64,000 nt of DNA from Jiangella muralis (lineage in GTDB: Bacteria; Actinomycetota; Actinomycetes; Jiangellales; Jiangellaceae), in the NCBI RefSeq assembly GCF_001270745.1, contig NZ_KQ434752.1:165125-229124 (forward strand). The letters are read 5' to 3'. The notes below the pieces were generated by a model. The model was not told the DNA's origin. It saw nothing but the letters and a program-made list of their open reading frames with translations, and did not search any database. The translations under genes were made by a program, and so were the position numbers. This document shows positions 1 through 8,605 of this stretch, piece after piece; position 1 is the first letter of the stretch; each line of letters begins with the position of its first letter.

Positions 1-618
1 CATGTGCACCAGGCCGGCCACCTCGGTCAGCTCGACCCGCCGCGTGTGCACCTGCTCCAGGTGCCGGCACACCTTGTCGACCCGCTCGCGGACCGCCGGG
101 TCTGGCGCGGAGATGTAGCCGGGCCCGGTGACCGGCACGCCGCCCGGCGCGACCGCGAGCAGGTGCAGCGCCTCCAGCAGCCGGGCCGTCTGCAGCGCCG
201 GCGGCTGGTCCATCAAGGTCGTCAGGATGTCCCGCACCGCCGGCGACGCCGGACTGTAGATGATGCCGTGGACGGACGCCTCCAGCAGCGCCGCGATCTG
301 GTCGAACTGCGGCAGCGCGAAGAAGTCCTGGCCGAGGAAGTCCGCGGGGAACTGCGCGCAGGCGGCCTCGGCCGGGTGGTCCGGGTCCTGCGCCGAGGTG
401 AACGCGTGCGGCAGGTCCGGACCCAGCACCAGCAGATCGCCCGTCCGCAACGGCTCGACGGTGGTACCCACATAGCGGGTGCCACGTCCGTGGGTGATCA
501 ACGCCAGCTCGTACGCCTGGTGGTAGTGCCAGCTGAAGTTGAACGAATCTTCGTGCAGGACAAAGGTGCTGAACGTGGTCCCATACGGAAGTCCGGGACG
601 TTCGTGACGCGGGTTCAC
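1..618 (-). CDS. AraC-family transcriptional regulator (C-terminus cut by window edge)
   Basis: Read from the GTG at 618, this encodes 206 residues before running off the window. The visible part is a cupin-like ligand-binding N-terminus (residues about 12-95, with an HYHQAYELALI segment and a GDLLVLGP turn) followed by a helical linker. The last residues (RRVELTEVAGLVHM) are the first helix of an AraC-type helix-turn-helix, so the DNA-binding domain lies outside. The start follows a TACAGT hexamer by six bases (625-630), the actinobacterial leaderless layout. It is divergent from the flavoprotein at 765 and probably controls it. The sensed ligand is unknown. Confidence 0.85.
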   Translation of the reverse strand, partial: MNPRHERPGLPYGTTFSTFVLHEDSFNFSWHYHQAYELALITHGRGTRYVGTTVEPLRTGDLLVLGPDLPHAFTSAQDPDHPAEAACAQFPADFLGQDFFALPQFDQIAALLEASVHGIIYSPASPAVRDILTTLMDQPPALQTARLLEALHLLAVAPGGVPVTGPGYISAPDPAVRERVDKVCRHLEQVHTRRVELTEVAGLVHM

Positions 619-764
619 GGCCCGACTGTACCGCCGCTTTCCCGCCCGTGGCGGGCTAACTGAGTACCGCTTTTGGGCAAGCGGTGTGTGGCCGCCGTCA
701 CCCGTGACTGCGAGACTCTGAGGCACTGACCCGTCCGTGACCGACGTCACTCAGAGGAGCTGAG
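619..764. promoter_or_regulatory. Divergent promoter region between AraC regulator and flavoprotein gene
   Basis: A 146-base spacer between two divergent starts. It holds the TACAGT -10 element for the regulator (minus strand, 625-630), short dyads around GTCAC/GTGAC (about 697-750) that could bind a regulator, and an AGAGGAG ribosome site at 753-759 for the plus-strand gene. No full AraC operator can be assigned by eye. Confidence 0.45.
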
Positions 765-2027
765 GTGCGCATGCGCAGTGAACCGGCCCACGTGATCGTC
801 GGTGCCGGCCTGGTCGGCGCACGGGCGGCGCAGGCGCTGCGCGCCCAGGGCTGCGACGAGCGGATCGTGCTGATCGGCGACGACAACGCCGGCACGTCCG
901 GACGGCCCGCCCTCGCCGCCGGGGCCCAGCTCGGCATGGACGGCCGGGCGGCGGTTCGGCTCCGCGACGGGCGCTGGTTCGCCGACGGCGACGTCGAGCT
1001 GCTGCTCGGCCGGCGCGTGACGGCGCTGGACCGGGTCGCCCGCTCGGCGCTGCTGGACGACGGCGACCGCGTCGACTACACGAAGCTGCTGCTGGCCACC
1101 GGCGCGGCGCCGCGACGGCTCGCGGTGCCGGGCGCCGACCTCGACGGCGTGCACCACCTGCGCTGGGTCGAGGACTCCGGCCGCCTGGCGTCGGTCCTGC
1201 AGGCCGGCGGCCGGATCGTCGTGGTGGGCGGCGGGTGGGCCGGGCTGGAGACGGCGGCCGCGGCCCGCGAGCACGGCTGCGACGTCACCGTCCTCGAGTC
1301 CCGGCCGGTGCTGCTGCAGGACGAGGTCGGGCCGGAACTGGGCGCGTTCTTCGCCGGGCTGCACCTCAGCCACGGCGTCGACCTGCGGCTGGGCCGGTCC
1401 GCGGTCGCGTTCCGCGGCGCCGGGCGGGTCACGTCCGTTCTGACCGACGACGGCGCCGAGCTGCCGGCCGACGCGGTGGTCGTCGCCCTCGGCGCCTCGC
1501 CGCGGGTGGAGCTGGCCGAACGGGCCGGCCTCAGCTGCCGCGACGGCGTCCTCGTCGACGAGTCGCTGCGCACCGCCGACCCGCACGTCTACGCCGCCGG
1601 CGACGTCGCGCGCCCGGCCAGCCCGTTCTACGGCGCGCCGCTGCGGATCGAGCACTGGGCCAACGCGCTGCACAGCGCGCCGGTCGCGGCGGCGGCGATG
1701 CTCGGCCGGCCGGTGACCTACGACCGGCTGCCGTCGCGGTTCACCGACCAGTACGGCGTCGGCGTCGAGTTCACCGGCCGCATCGACGGCTACGACCAGC
1801 TCGTCCTCCACGGCGACGTCGCCGGGCCGGAGTTCCAGGCGTACTGGCTGGCCGGGCGCCGGGTGGTGGCCGCCATGCAGGTCAACCTCTGGAACGACGA
1901 TCTCGCCCCGGTCGAGGAGCTGATCCGCTCGCGCCGCCCGGTCGATCCCGACCGGCCCGCGGACGCGCTCCGGCACGCCCTGAGTGACCAGCCGATGTCC
2001 GCCGTCCACCAGGAGACGCTGGTGTGA
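765..2027 (+). CDS. FAD-dependent ferredoxin/rubredoxin reductase-like oxidoreductase
   Basis: A 420-residue pyridine nucleotide-disulfide oxidoreductase of the ferredoxin-reductase type. It has an N-terminal FAD-binding GAGLVGA motif (residues about 13-19), a second Rossmann motif VVGGGWAGLETA near 150 for NAD(P)H, a YAAGDVA motif before 290, and a C-terminal reductase domain with IEHWANA. Such proteins pass electrons from NADH to a ferredoxin or Rieske partner serving a P450 or oxygenase, but no such partner is in view. GTG at 765 sits 5 bases after AGAGGAG; ATG at 771 is an alternative. The last codons overlap the next small ORF. Likely controlled by the divergent AraC regulator. Confidence 0.9.
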   Translation: MRMRSEPAHVIVGAGLVGARAAQALRAQGCDERIVLIGDDNAGTSGRPALAAGAQLGMDGRAAVRLRDGRWFADGDVELLLGRRVTALDRVARSALLDDGDRVDYTKLLLATGAAPRRLAVPGADLDGVHHLRWVEDSGRLASVLQAGGRIVVVGGGWAGLETAAAAREHGCDVTVLESRPVLLQDEVGPELGAFFAGLHLSHGVDLRLGRSAVAFRGAGRVTSVLTDDGAELPADAVVVALGASPRVELAERAGLSCRDGVLVDESLRTADPHVYAAGDVARPASPFYGAPLRIEHWANALHSAPVAAAAMLGRPVTYDRLPSRFTDQYGVGVEFTGRIDGYDQLVLHGDVAGPEFQAYWLAGRRVVAAMQVNLWNDDLAPVEELIRSRRPVDPDRPADALRHALSDQPMSAVHQETLV

Positions 2028-2149
2028 CACCCGGCCGCACCGCGCGGGCGGACTCCGGTCGCCGGCTGCTCCGCGAGCGCGGCCCGGACGGCAGCTGGCC
2101 AGACGGGCTGCTCATGGACCTCGTCGCCCCCGAGTTCGTCGACCGCTGA
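2024..2149 (+). CDS. Small hypothetical protein (41 aa), translationally coupled
   Basis: A GTG at 2024 overlaps the flavoprotein stop as GTGA, the usual coupling arrangement, and opens 41 codons ending at TGA 2147-2149. The product is Arg-rich at the N-terminus and ends in LLMDLVAPEFVDR. It has no Cys, no membrane segment and no family I recognise. Codon use is GC3-rich like a real gene, but the length makes chance possible. If real, it is the last gene of the reductase operon and could be a small accessory protein. Confidence 0.4.
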   Translation: MTPGRTARADSGRRLLRERGPDGSWPDGLLMDLVAPEFVDR

Positions 2150-2152
2150 GCC

Positions 2153-2803
2153 TCAGACCGTCGCGACCAGCGCGTACCGCTCGTCGTCGACGGCGCGGCC
2201 CCACAGCTCCGGCTCGCCGGAGAGGTCCTCGACCCGCAGCTCCGTGACCAGCGGCCGGACGGCGTCGACGAGGTCGGCCGCGCGCACGCCGCCGTCCCAG
2301 GGCAGCCGCCCGGCGCCGTCGACGTACGGGGTGACGGGGCCCGCCGCCCACCGCCCCTCGACGAGGATCAGCGTGCCGCCCGCGCGCAGCCGCCCGGTCC
2401 AGTCGCGCAGCGCCGCGGCCGGGTCGGGCAGCGTCCACACGACGTGCCGGGCGAGCACGACGTCGAACGACTCGTCACCCAGCGGCGGCCGGCCCGCGTC
2501 GCCGGCCAGGAACCGGCCGGGCAGCCCGGCCGCGGACAGCTTCGCCTCGGCCAGCCGCACCATGGCCGGCGCGAGGTCGACCCCGGTGACCCGATGCCCC
2601 AGCTCCGCCAGCAGCAGCGACAGCGACCCCGTGCCGCACCCGGCGTCGAGCGCGTCGCCCGGCGTGGACGGCGCCCAGGACGCCAGCCGGCGCGCCCACG
2701 CCGCCCGCGTCGCCGGGTCGCGGAGCCCGTGGTCGGCCTCGGCGTCGAACTCGGCGGCGGCCGTGTTCCAGAACGTCTGGATGGACGAGGTGTCGTGCTG
2801 CAT
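2153..2803 (-). CDS. Class I SAM-dependent methyltransferase
   Basis: 216 residues with a Rossmann methyltransferase core: motif I DALDAGCGTGSLSL around residue 50, GVDLAPAMV for the acidic ribose-binding residue, and FDVVLARHVVWTLPDP as motif IV. It resembles small-molecule methyltransferases of the Methyltransf_11/25 type; the substrate cannot be told. The ATG at 2803 is preferred because a GGGAG ribosome site lies just upstream, although the frame is open to 2902. It is divergent from the arsR-like gene at 2945, and the operator-like dyad at 2914-2931 sits in the shared region, so co-control is plausible. Confidence 0.85.
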   Translation of the reverse strand: MQHDTSSIQTFWNTAAAEFDAEADHGLRDPATRAAWARRLASWAPSTPGDALDAGCGTGSLSLLLAELGHRVTGVDLAPAMVRLAEAKLSAAGLPGRFLAGDAGRPPLGDESFDVVLARHVVWTLPDPAAALRDWTGRLRAGGTLILVEGRWAAGPVTPYVDGAGRLPWDGGVRAADLVDAVRPLVTELRVEDLSGEPELWGRAVDDERYALVATV

Positions 2804-2913
2804 GAGCGGCTCCCGGTGTCGCGAGGTCGGTCGGACCATCATCGCCGCCGCCACCGACAAGGTCGGCCGGTTGACACCGCGGCTGCGGGGATCGATACTC
2901 AACCAATCGGCTT

Positions 2914-2931
2914 ATCAACCATGTGGTTGCA
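2914..2931. promoter_or_regulatory. Probable ArsR-type operator (CAACCA-TG-TGGTTG)
   Basis: A perfect 6-2-6 inverted repeat, CAACCA at 2916-2921 and TGGTTG at 2924-2929, with AT-rich flanks. It lies 16 bases before the arsR-like start and in the region divergent to the methyltransferase. A further CAACCA half-site lies at about 2900. AACCA..TGGTT dyads are typical upstream of SRPBCC-linked ArsR regulators, so autoregulation is the simplest reading. Binding is inferred. Confidence 0.6.
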
Positions 2932-2944
2932 TATCGGAGGACGG

Positions 2945-3292
2945 ATGGACGACGACGGCCTGAGCCCGGTCTTCGGGGCGCTCGCCGACCCGACCCGGCG
3001 GGCCATCCTCGCCCGGCTGGCCGAGGGACCGGCGCCCGTGACCGAGCTCGGCCGGCCGTTCGACATCAGCGCCCAGGCGGTCTCCAAGCACCTCAAGGTG
3101 CTGGAACGGGCCGGGCTGATCAGCCGCACCCGGCAGGGCCAGTGGCGTCCCTGCCGGCTGGAGGCCGCGCCACTGGAGCGCGCGAGCGGCTGGATCGAGC
3201 AGTACCGCGCGGTCTGGGAGGACTCCCTGGGCCGCCTCGAGCAGGAGATCGACCGGATCCAAGGGAGGCAGGACGATGCCACGCACGACTGA
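2945..3292 (+). CDS. ArsR-family winged-helix transcriptional regulator
   Basis: 115 residues with the classic ArsR N-terminus (FGALADPTRRAILARLAEG) and recognition helix (DISAQAVSKHLKVLERAGL, residues about 38-56). No Cys metal ligands are visible, which fits the non-metal, SRPBCC-linked branch. ATG 2945 follows GGAGG (2937-2941). The 3' end overlaps the next gene by 17 bases, giving an operon arsR-SRPBCC-SRPBCC. Likely binds the dyad at 2914-2931. Confidence 0.92.
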   Translation: MDDDGLSPVFGALADPTRRAILARLAEGPAPVTELGRPFDISAQAVSKHLKVLERAGLISRTRQGQWRPCRLEAAPLERASGWIEQYRAVWEDSLGRLEQEIDRIQGRQDDATHD

Positions 3293-3764
3293 GGTGCTCT
3301 TCGAGCCTGGACGCCAGGACATCGTCGTCACCAGGGGTTTCGCCGCGCCGCCCGACACCGTCTTCACGGCGATGACCGACCCGGCGCTGATCCCGCGCTG
3401 GTGGGGCTCGCGCCGGTTCGACACCACCGTCGAGGAGATGGACGTGCGGCTCGGCGGCAGCTGGCGGTTCGTCACCCGGCACCGCGAGGGCCCCGTGACG
3501 CCGTATGCGTTCCGCGGCGTCTATCACGACGTCGTCCCCGGCTCGCTGATCGTGTCGACGCTGCAGTTCGAGATGGGCGGGCCGGGACACCTGCAGCTCG
3601 TCACCGACACGTTCGAGCCGGACGGCGACGGCGGCACCCGCTACGTCAACGTCGCGCTGTTCCAGTCGGTGGCCGACCGCGACGGCTGGATCCCGACCGG
3701 CATGGAGACGGGCATCCGCGAGTCGCACGACCTGCTCGACGAGCTGATCGGGGCGCCGCACTGA
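3276..3764 (+). CDS. SRPBCC-domain (AHSA1-like) protein
   Basis: 162 residues forming a single START/SRPBCC hydrophobic-pocket fold. It shows the AHSA1 signature: FAAPPDTVFTAMTDPALIPRWWG near the N-terminus, then GGSWRFVTRHREG, ending with a long C-terminal helix (GMETGIRESHDLLDELIGAP). These proteins bind small hydrophobic ligands and are usual partners of ArsR regulators; the ligand is unknown. Its start lies inside the arsR end and its stop overlaps the next start as ATGA, so the three genes are translationally coupled. Confidence 0.9.
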   Translation: MPRTTEVLFEPGRQDIVVTRGFAAPPDTVFTAMTDPALIPRWWGSRRFDTTVEEMDVRLGGSWRFVTRHREGPVTPYAFRGVYHDVVPGSLIVSTLQFEMGGPGHLQLVTDTFEPDGDGGTRYVNVALFQSVADRDGWIPTGMETGIRESHDLLDELIGAPH

Positions 3765-4225
3765 TGGACCTCACCGTGATCCGCACGTACGACGCGCCAC
3801 CCGCCCGGGTGTGGGCCGCCCTGACCGAGCCCGGCCTGGTCATGCGCTGGTGGGGACCGGACGGCTTCACCGCGCCGGTCGCGCGCATGGACGTCCGCCC
3901 GGGCGGCGCCTCACTGGTGGCCATGCGCTCCCCCGACGGCGTCGAGCTGTACAACACCTGGACGTACGGACTGGTCGAGCGGCCGCGGCGGCTCGAGTAC
4001 GTCCTGCGCTTCTGCGACGCGGCCGGCCGGCCGGTGCCGCCGTCGTCGCTCGGGCTGCCCGCCGACATCCCCGCCGGCGGCGTGCCGCACGAGCTGACGC
4101 TCGACCCGGAGGCCGGCCGGACGCGGCTCACCGTCACCGAGCGCGGCTACGGGACGGCCGGCACCGTGCGGCTGTCGCGGCTCGGACTGGAGCAGACGCT
4201 GGACAAGCTCGCCGCCGTGCTGTGA
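3764..4225 (+). CDS. Second SRPBCC-domain protein
   Basis: 153 residues, a paralogue of the preceding protein with the same opening (YDAPPARVWAALTEPGLVMRWWG) and GGASLVAMRSPDG turn. It lacks a long C-terminal tail, ending in LGLEQTLDKLAAVL. ATG 3764 overlaps the upstream stop. It presumably acts on the same or a related ligand under the same ArsR control. Confidence 0.88.
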   Translation: MDLTVIRTYDAPPARVWAALTEPGLVMRWWGPDGFTAPVARMDVRPGGASLVAMRSPDGVELYNTWTYGLVERPRRLEYVLRFCDAAGRPVPPSSLGLPADIPAGGVPHELTLDPEAGRTRLTVTERGYGTAGTVRLSRLGLEQTLDKLAAVL

Positions 4226-4232
4226 CCCGGCG

Positions 4233-4871
4233 TCAGGACCGGCGCAGCTCCCGGCGGCGGCGCCGTCCGGGCGCGACGGCCGCGACCCGGCTCCACTGCA
4301 GCCGGCCGGTCACGCGGACGACGGCGCGGGGCGGGGTGGCGCTGTGGGCCGGTTCGACGCGGACCTTCGACCCGTGCTCCTCCAGGTCCGTGGCCTCGAC
4401 CCGGATGTCGTCCGGGACGATCAGCCGGAGCCGGCTGTGCGTGAGGTCGGCGTCGACCCGCAGCTCCGGCCCGGGCAGGGCCGCCTCGGTCAGGTCGAGC
4501 ACGAGCGACGAGTGCACCAGGGTGACGACGAGGTGGGCCGGCACCTCCCACCGGCCGGTGCGCTGCATCCTGGCGTGCGTCCCGTTGATCGTCGCGGGCT
4601 CGCCGGCCGGCCTCGGCGCCGGCGCGACGGACCCGGCCGTGGTCAGGACGGCGTCGGCGCCGGGCAGGTGCACCAGCGCCGCCTCGAGGTCGCCGCGGGT
4701 GCGTGCGGCCAGGACCGCGCCGAGCCGCTCGTCGATCTCGTCGAGGCCGATGCGCCCGTCGCCGAGGGCCGCCTGGACGAACTCGGCGGCCCGCTCGCGG
4801 TCGGCGTCGGAGACCCGTTCCAGCGCCAGCGACCCCGCCCCGTCCTCACGTCGTGCCACGTCGTCGCCCAT
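4233..4871 (-). CDS. DUF1707 domain protein, cell-envelope type
   Basis: 212 residues. Residues about 20-70 (VSDADRERAAEFVQAALGDG and the following helices) form a DUF1707 domain, a short helical module common in actinobacterial membrane or envelope proteins. The C-terminal half (ALVVTLVHSS to GRLQW) is beta-rich like the cell-wall-active antibiotic response domains paired with DUF1707. No clear transmembrane segment is present. ATG 4871 starts just before the DUF1707 domain; the frame is open further upstream but without homology. The basic tail (PGRRRRRELRRS) may contact nucleic acid or phosphates. Confidence 0.8.
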   Translation of the reverse strand: MGDDVARREDGAGSLALERVSDADRERAAEFVQAALGDGRIGLDEIDERLGAVLAARTRGDLEAALVHLPGADAVLTTAGSVAPAPRPAGEPATINGTHARMQRTGRWEVPAHLVVTLVHSSLVLDLTEAALPGPELRVDADLTHSRLRLIVPDDIRVEATDLEEHGSKVRVEPAHSATPPRAVVRVTGRLQWSRVAAVAPGRRRRRELRRS

Positions 4872-4914
4872 ACCCTGAACTCTACGCAGGCGGCACTGCG
4901 CGTCGAGGCGCGGC

Positions 4915-5850
4915 TCAGACGGTGAACCGCGCGCCGACCAGGGCCTCGGACACGTCCCACAGCCGGCTGGCGTCGTCCAGGTCACGCAGCGGCGGCCACA
5001 GGTCCCGCCGCGCCGGCGCACCGCTGAGGTGGCTTCGCCCGCCGGGGCCGTAGAACTCGCTCCCCCGCGCGCCGGGCCCGGTCGCGGCCAGCAGCGCCGG
5101 CAGCGCCGCGCTCTCGACGGTGCCGGCCAGGCCCAGCCGCGACAGCACCCGGATCAGGCGGACCGAGCCGGTGTCGCGCCGCCGTCCCAGGCCGGGCTGC
5201 GCGGCGAGCAGGTTCGTCGGCGAGACCCCGGGATGGGACAGGTTGCTGCTGATGCCCCACCCGGCGGCGGCACTGCGCTGGTCGAGCTCGCGGGCGAACA
5301 GGCCGACGGCGATCTTCGACTGGCCGTAGGCCCTGCGGACGTCGTAGTCGCGCTCCCAGTTGAGGTCGGCCCAGTTGATCGCGCCGCTCCGGGCCGCGAT
5401 GCTCGTCTGGTGCGTGACGCGGGCGCGGCCCGGCCGCAGCAGCGGCAGCAGCCCCAGCGTGAGCGCGAAGTGCCCGAGGTGATTGGTGCCGAACTGCAGC
5501 TCGAACCCGTCGGCCGTGACCTGCCGGCTGGGCGGCGTCATGACACCGGCGTTGTTGATCAACAGGTTGATCGGACGGCCCTCCCCCACGAGCCGGTCCA
5601 CGAGCGCCGTCACCGAGTCCAGTGACGACAGGTCGAGCGCCCGCGTGCTGACGTTCGCGCCCGGCACGAGCTCGCGGATGCGCCCGGCGGCCCGCTCGCC
5701 CTTCGCCGCGTCGCGCACCGGCATGATCACCTCCGCACCGGCCCGGGCCAGCCGGGTCGCGATGACGAGGCCGATGCCGTCGCTCGCACCGGTGACGACG
5801 GCGAGCCGGCCGGTCTGGTCGGGAATCGCGAGGTCGATCGTGCGCGCCAT
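4915..5850 (-). CDS. Short-chain dehydrogenase/reductase
   Basis: 311 residues with the full SDR pattern: nucleotide-binding TGASDGIG at residues 20-27, NNAGVM near 95, catalytic YGQSK near 174 with an upstream Ser, and an extended C-terminal region like the retinol/protochlorophyllide-reductase subgroup. Substrate unknown; NADP preference is suggested by R47-type basics after beta-2 (MPVRDAAKG). ATG 5850 lies 8 bases after GGAGA. It is divergent from the XRE regulator at 5960, which is its likely controller. Confidence 0.9.
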   Translation of the reverse strand: MARTIDLAIPDQTGRLAVVTGASDGIGLVIATRLARAGAEVIMPVRDAAKGERAAGRIRELVPGANVSTRALDLSSLDSVTALVDRLVGEGRPINLLINNAGVMTPPSRQVTADGFELQFGTNHLGHFALTLGLLPLLRPGRARVTHQTSIAARSGAINWADLNWERDYDVRRAYGQSKIAVGLFARELDQRSAAAGWGISSNLSHPGVSPTNLLAAQPGLGRRRDTGSVRLIRVLSRLGLAGTVESAALPALLAATGPGARGSEFYGPGGRSHLSGAPARRDLWPPLRDLDDASRLWDVSEALVGARFTV

Positions 5851-5959
5851 GAGCGGGTCTCCTTCGTCGGTGTCCCCTTCATGCTGCGGGCCCGCCGCGA
5901 TCGCATCCACGGCCTGACGATCCGTGGTTACCGCGTCGCGCGGGCGGTAGAAAGGTCGC

Positions 5960-6793
5960 ATGCTGATCGACCGGGCCGGACTGGCGGCGTTCCTCCGCAG
6001 CCGCCGCGAGGCGCTGCAGCCCGAGGACGTCGGCCTCCCGCGGGGACGGCGCCGCCGGACCAGCGGGCTGCGACGTGAGGAGGTGGCCGCCCTCTGCCAC
6101 ATGTCGGCCGACTACTACGCCCGGCTCGAGCGCGAGCGCGGCCCGCACCCGTCCGAGCAGATGATGGCCTCCATCGCGCAGGGCCTGCACCTCTCCCTCG
6201 ACGAGCGCGACCACCTGTTCCGGCTCGCCGGGCACCACCCGCCGGTCCGGGGCTCGGCCAGCGACCACATCAGCCCCGGCCTGCTCCGCACCCTCGACCG
6301 CCTCGCCGACACCCCCGCGGAGATCATCACCGAGCTGGCCGAGACGCTGCGCCAGACCCCGCTCGGCGTCGCCCTCACCGGCGACGCGACCCGGTACACC
6401 GGGCCGGCCCGCAGCTTCGGCTACCGCTGGTTCACCGACCCCGCCACCCGCGACCGCTACGCGCCCGGCGACCACGATCCGCTCTCCCGGGCGTTCGCCT
6501 CCGGCCTGCGCGGCATCGTCACGCTGCGCGGCCCCGAGTCCAGGGCGGCGCACCTCGCCGATCTCCTGCTCGCGCGGAGCGACGAGTTCCGGGCTCGCTG
6601 GGACGAGCACGAGATCGGCGTCCGCCCGAGCGAGGTCAAGCGCTTCGTCCACCCCGAGGTCGGCCTGCTGGAGCTGAACTGCCAGACGCTGCTCGATCCG
6701 GACCAGTCGCACCGCCTGCTCGTCTACACCGCCGTCCCGGGCAGCGAGAGCTACGACAAGCTGCGGCTGCTCTCCGTGGTCGGCGCGTCGTAG
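5960..6793 (+). CDS. XRE-family regulator with MmyB-like ligand domain
   Basis: 277 residues. The N-terminal helix-turn-helix shows the diagnostic [18 protein letters not shown] and [14 protein letters not shown] segments (residues about 28-62). The rest is the MmyB-like PAS-related domain that binds fatty acids in the structurally studied member, including the DEHEIGVR and KRFVHPEVG blocks. These regulators almost always sit divergent to an SDR or other oxidoreductase, as here (SDR at 5850), and probably repress it until a ligand binds. The 3' end overlaps the convergent WYL gene by 43 bases. Confidence 0.92.
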   Translation: MLIDRAGLAAFLRSRREALQPEDVGLPRGRRRRTSGLRREEVAALCHMSADYYARLERERGPHPSEQMMASIAQGLHLSLDERDHLFRLAGHHPPVRGSASDHISPGLLRTLDRLADTPAEIITELAETLRQTPLGVALTGDATRYTGPARSFGYRWFTDPATRDRYAPGDHDPLSRAFASGLRGIVTLRGPESRAAHLADLLLARSDEFRARWDEHEIGVRPSEVKRFVHPEVGLLELNCQTLLDPDQSHRLLVYTAVPGSESYDKLRLLSVVGAS

Positions 6794-7749
6794 CGGGCGG
6801 CGATCGCCAGGGCGCGGTCGCGCAACGCGGTGCGCAGCGACGGCGGCGCCAGCGCCTCGGCGTCCGCCGCGAGCTGCCACAGCGCCCAAACGGCGTGCCG
6901 CGCGTCCTGGAACGTCACGTCCATCCGCAGCCAGCCGTCCGCGTCGGCCGCTTCCGACCGGACGGCCAGAGCGGTGCCGGCCAGTTCCTCCCGTCGTGAC
7001 GGTTTCACTCGCAGCAGGACGGCGATCTGGTCGCCGCCGGCCCGGAACCGCGTGCTGCGGTCCCGCCAGATCCGGTCGAGGTCGACCTGGTCCGGACGCT
7101 CCGCCGGTTCGGGCAGCTCCTCGGCCGCCAGCACCCGCGACAGCCGGTAGGTGCGGTCCGCGCCCGACCTCGTCGCCAGCAGATACCCGCGGTCGCGGAC
7201 GGTCACCAGCCCGATCGGGTCCACCGTCCGCCACTCCGGGGCCCGGCCCGCGGCCGCGTAGTGGATGCGCAGCTTGTGCCCGGCGAACACCGCCCGCCGC
7301 ACCTCGGCCGCCACGGCCCCGGGCACCTCCTCGACGACCGTCCGGCGCGCCAGCAGGTCCGTCTCCGGCTCGATCAGCATCCGCCGGGCCGCATCGCTCG
7401 CCGTCGCCTGAGACCCCTCCGGCAGCGCGTCGACCACCTTGCGCATGGCCGACGCGAGCGCCGAGCCGAGCCCGAACACCTGCTCGCCCCGCCCCAGCCC
7501 GGCGACCAGCAGCGCCAGCGCCTCGTCGTGGTTCAGCCCGGTGAGCTCGGTCCGGAACCCCGGCAGCAGCGCGAAGCCACCGTGCCGGCCGCGTTCGGCG
7601 TACACCGGCACCCCGGCCGCCGACAGCGCCTCGATGTCGCGCAGGACGGTGCGGGTGGACACCTCCAGCTCGCGGGCCAGCGTGGCCGCGGACAGCCGGC
7701 CGCGCTGGCGCAGCAGCAGCACCAGCGACACCAACCGGTCGGCGCGCAC
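6751..7749 (-). CDS. YafY/PafBC-type WYL-domain transcriptional regulator
   Basis: 332 residues: a DeoR-like HTH (RADRLVSLVLLLRQRGRLSA and STRTVLRDIEALSAAGVPVY), a middle WYL domain (LRIHYAAAG through GYLLATRSGADRTYRLSRV) and a C-terminal WCX-like region. WYL proteins sense nucleic acid or small ligands. The GTG at 7749 follows a TAGAAC element, leaderless in layout. A 7-5-7 dyad at 7768-7786 sits just upstream and could serve autoregulation or control of the divergent small gene at 7840. Confidence 0.9.
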   Translation of the reverse strand: MRADRLVSLVLLLRQRGRLSAATLARELEVSTRTVLRDIEALSAAGVPVYAERGRHGGFALLPGFRTELTGLNHDEALALLVAGLGRGEQVFGLGSALASAMRKVVDALPEGSQATASDAARRMLIEPETDLLARRTVVEEVPGAVAAEVRRAVFAGHKLRIHYAAAGRAPEWRTVDPIGLVTVRDRGYLLATRSGADRTYRLSRVLAAEELPEPAERPDQVDLDRIWRDRSTRFRAGGDQIAVLLRVKPSRREELAGTALAVRSEAADADGWLRMDVTFQDARHAVWALWQLAADAEALAPPSLRTALRDRALAIAARYDAPTTESSRSLS

Positions 7750-7767
7750 AAGGACGTTCTACCAAAT

Positions 7768-7786
7768 CACGACACCGGCTGTCGTG
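7768..7786. promoter_or_regulatory. Inverted repeat CACGACA-CCGGC-TGTCGTG between WYL regulator and small gene
   Basis: A perfect 7-base dyad with 5-base spacer in the 90-base divergent region, with AAAT and TTT flanks that extend the symmetry. Its position between the WYL regulator start (7749) and the gene at 7840 makes it the best operator candidate for that regulator. Function is inferred from position only. Confidence 0.5.
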
Positions 7787-7839
7787 TTTCGGCGCCCGGC
7801 CCGCAGAATGGAGCTCTCTCGTCCACCCCTGGAGTCCTG

Positions 7840-8223
7840 ATGACACACCGGCCGGTCGCCCTCGGCGCCACCTGCGACCTGCACCAGACCTCGGACGACG
7901 GCCGCAGCGTGAGCTTCACCGTGACCGAGTTCGTCGAGGTCGAGGGCTCACGACGGGTCGTTCTGCGCGGCGACCTCGGGTTCACGACCGGCTGGAGCTC
8001 CCCGTTCCCGGTCCGGGAGTCATACACGGAGGAATCCCTCACGCGGGACGTCCTGAACGTCGTCCTTCCCGACGAGGACGAGAGCGGAGAGGACCACCCG
8101 TGGGACTGGCTGGCCGAGTTGGCTCGGGACCGCGGCGTCATCGTCACCGCCGACCAGCTGCGGAGCCTTCCGTACGAGGTCGAACTCACCGAACGCGTCC
8201 TGCACCTGATCTCGGCCGGCTAG
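7840..8223 (+). CDS. Hypothetical protein (127 aa)
   Basis: ATG 7840 lies 5 bases after GGAG. The product is acidic, with a beta-rich N-terminal half (VSFTVTEFVEVEGSRRVVLRG) and a helical C-terminal half containing DWLAELARDRGVIVTADQL. No membrane segment, signal peptide or Cys cluster is present beyond one Cys near residue 11. I do not recognise the family. It is divergent from the WYL regulator and may be its target. Confidence 0.7.
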   Translation: MTHRPVALGATCDLHQTSDDGRSVSFTVTEFVEVEGSRRVVLRGDLGFTTGWSSPFPVRESYTEESLTRDVLNVVLPDEDESGEDHPWDWLAELARDRGVIVTADQLRSLPYEVELTERVLHLISAG

Positions 8224-8466
8224 CTTCGCTTGGTCTCCGAAACTCCGACACTCGAACCGAGTTTGAAGCCGGTGGCGGCACCTCGTCGCCGGCCCGGCGC
8301 GACGACTGTGCCCCCTCGGGCGGGCGCCGCTGGGTGAGATCACTGTGTTTGCCGGGTGGCGTCGCTGTTGTCAGGGGAACAGTGATCCGCCCCACTCGAC
8401 GCAGCGATCTCACACAGTGAGTGGACGGTTCGCCGTCGTGCGGCGGTTGGCCGTCATGGCCACGTG

Positions 8467-8605
8467 GGCCGTCCCCCTGATAGCTGCCCGTTCTTTGGCC
8501 GCGGGACCGCGGGTCAAGTACGCCGCTGTCGTCGCGAAGCGACCCCCTTGGGCGAACTTGAGGCGCGGTCACGCGGCTGAGAAAATGGGCGCCAGGGGGA
8601 CGACC
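8467..8605. repeat. Palindromic intergenic element, copy A
   Basis: Bounded by GGCCGTCCCCCTG (8467-8479) and CAGGGGGACGACC (8593-8605), an imperfect terminal inverted repeat. The interior aligns with the reverse complement of 22739-22871 almost throughout, including TAGCTGCCCGTTCTT, GGCCGCGG and TCGCGAAGCG blocks. It encodes no protein. The size, ends and dispersal resemble a MITE or a structured-RNA element; I do not know the family. Confidence 0.7.
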
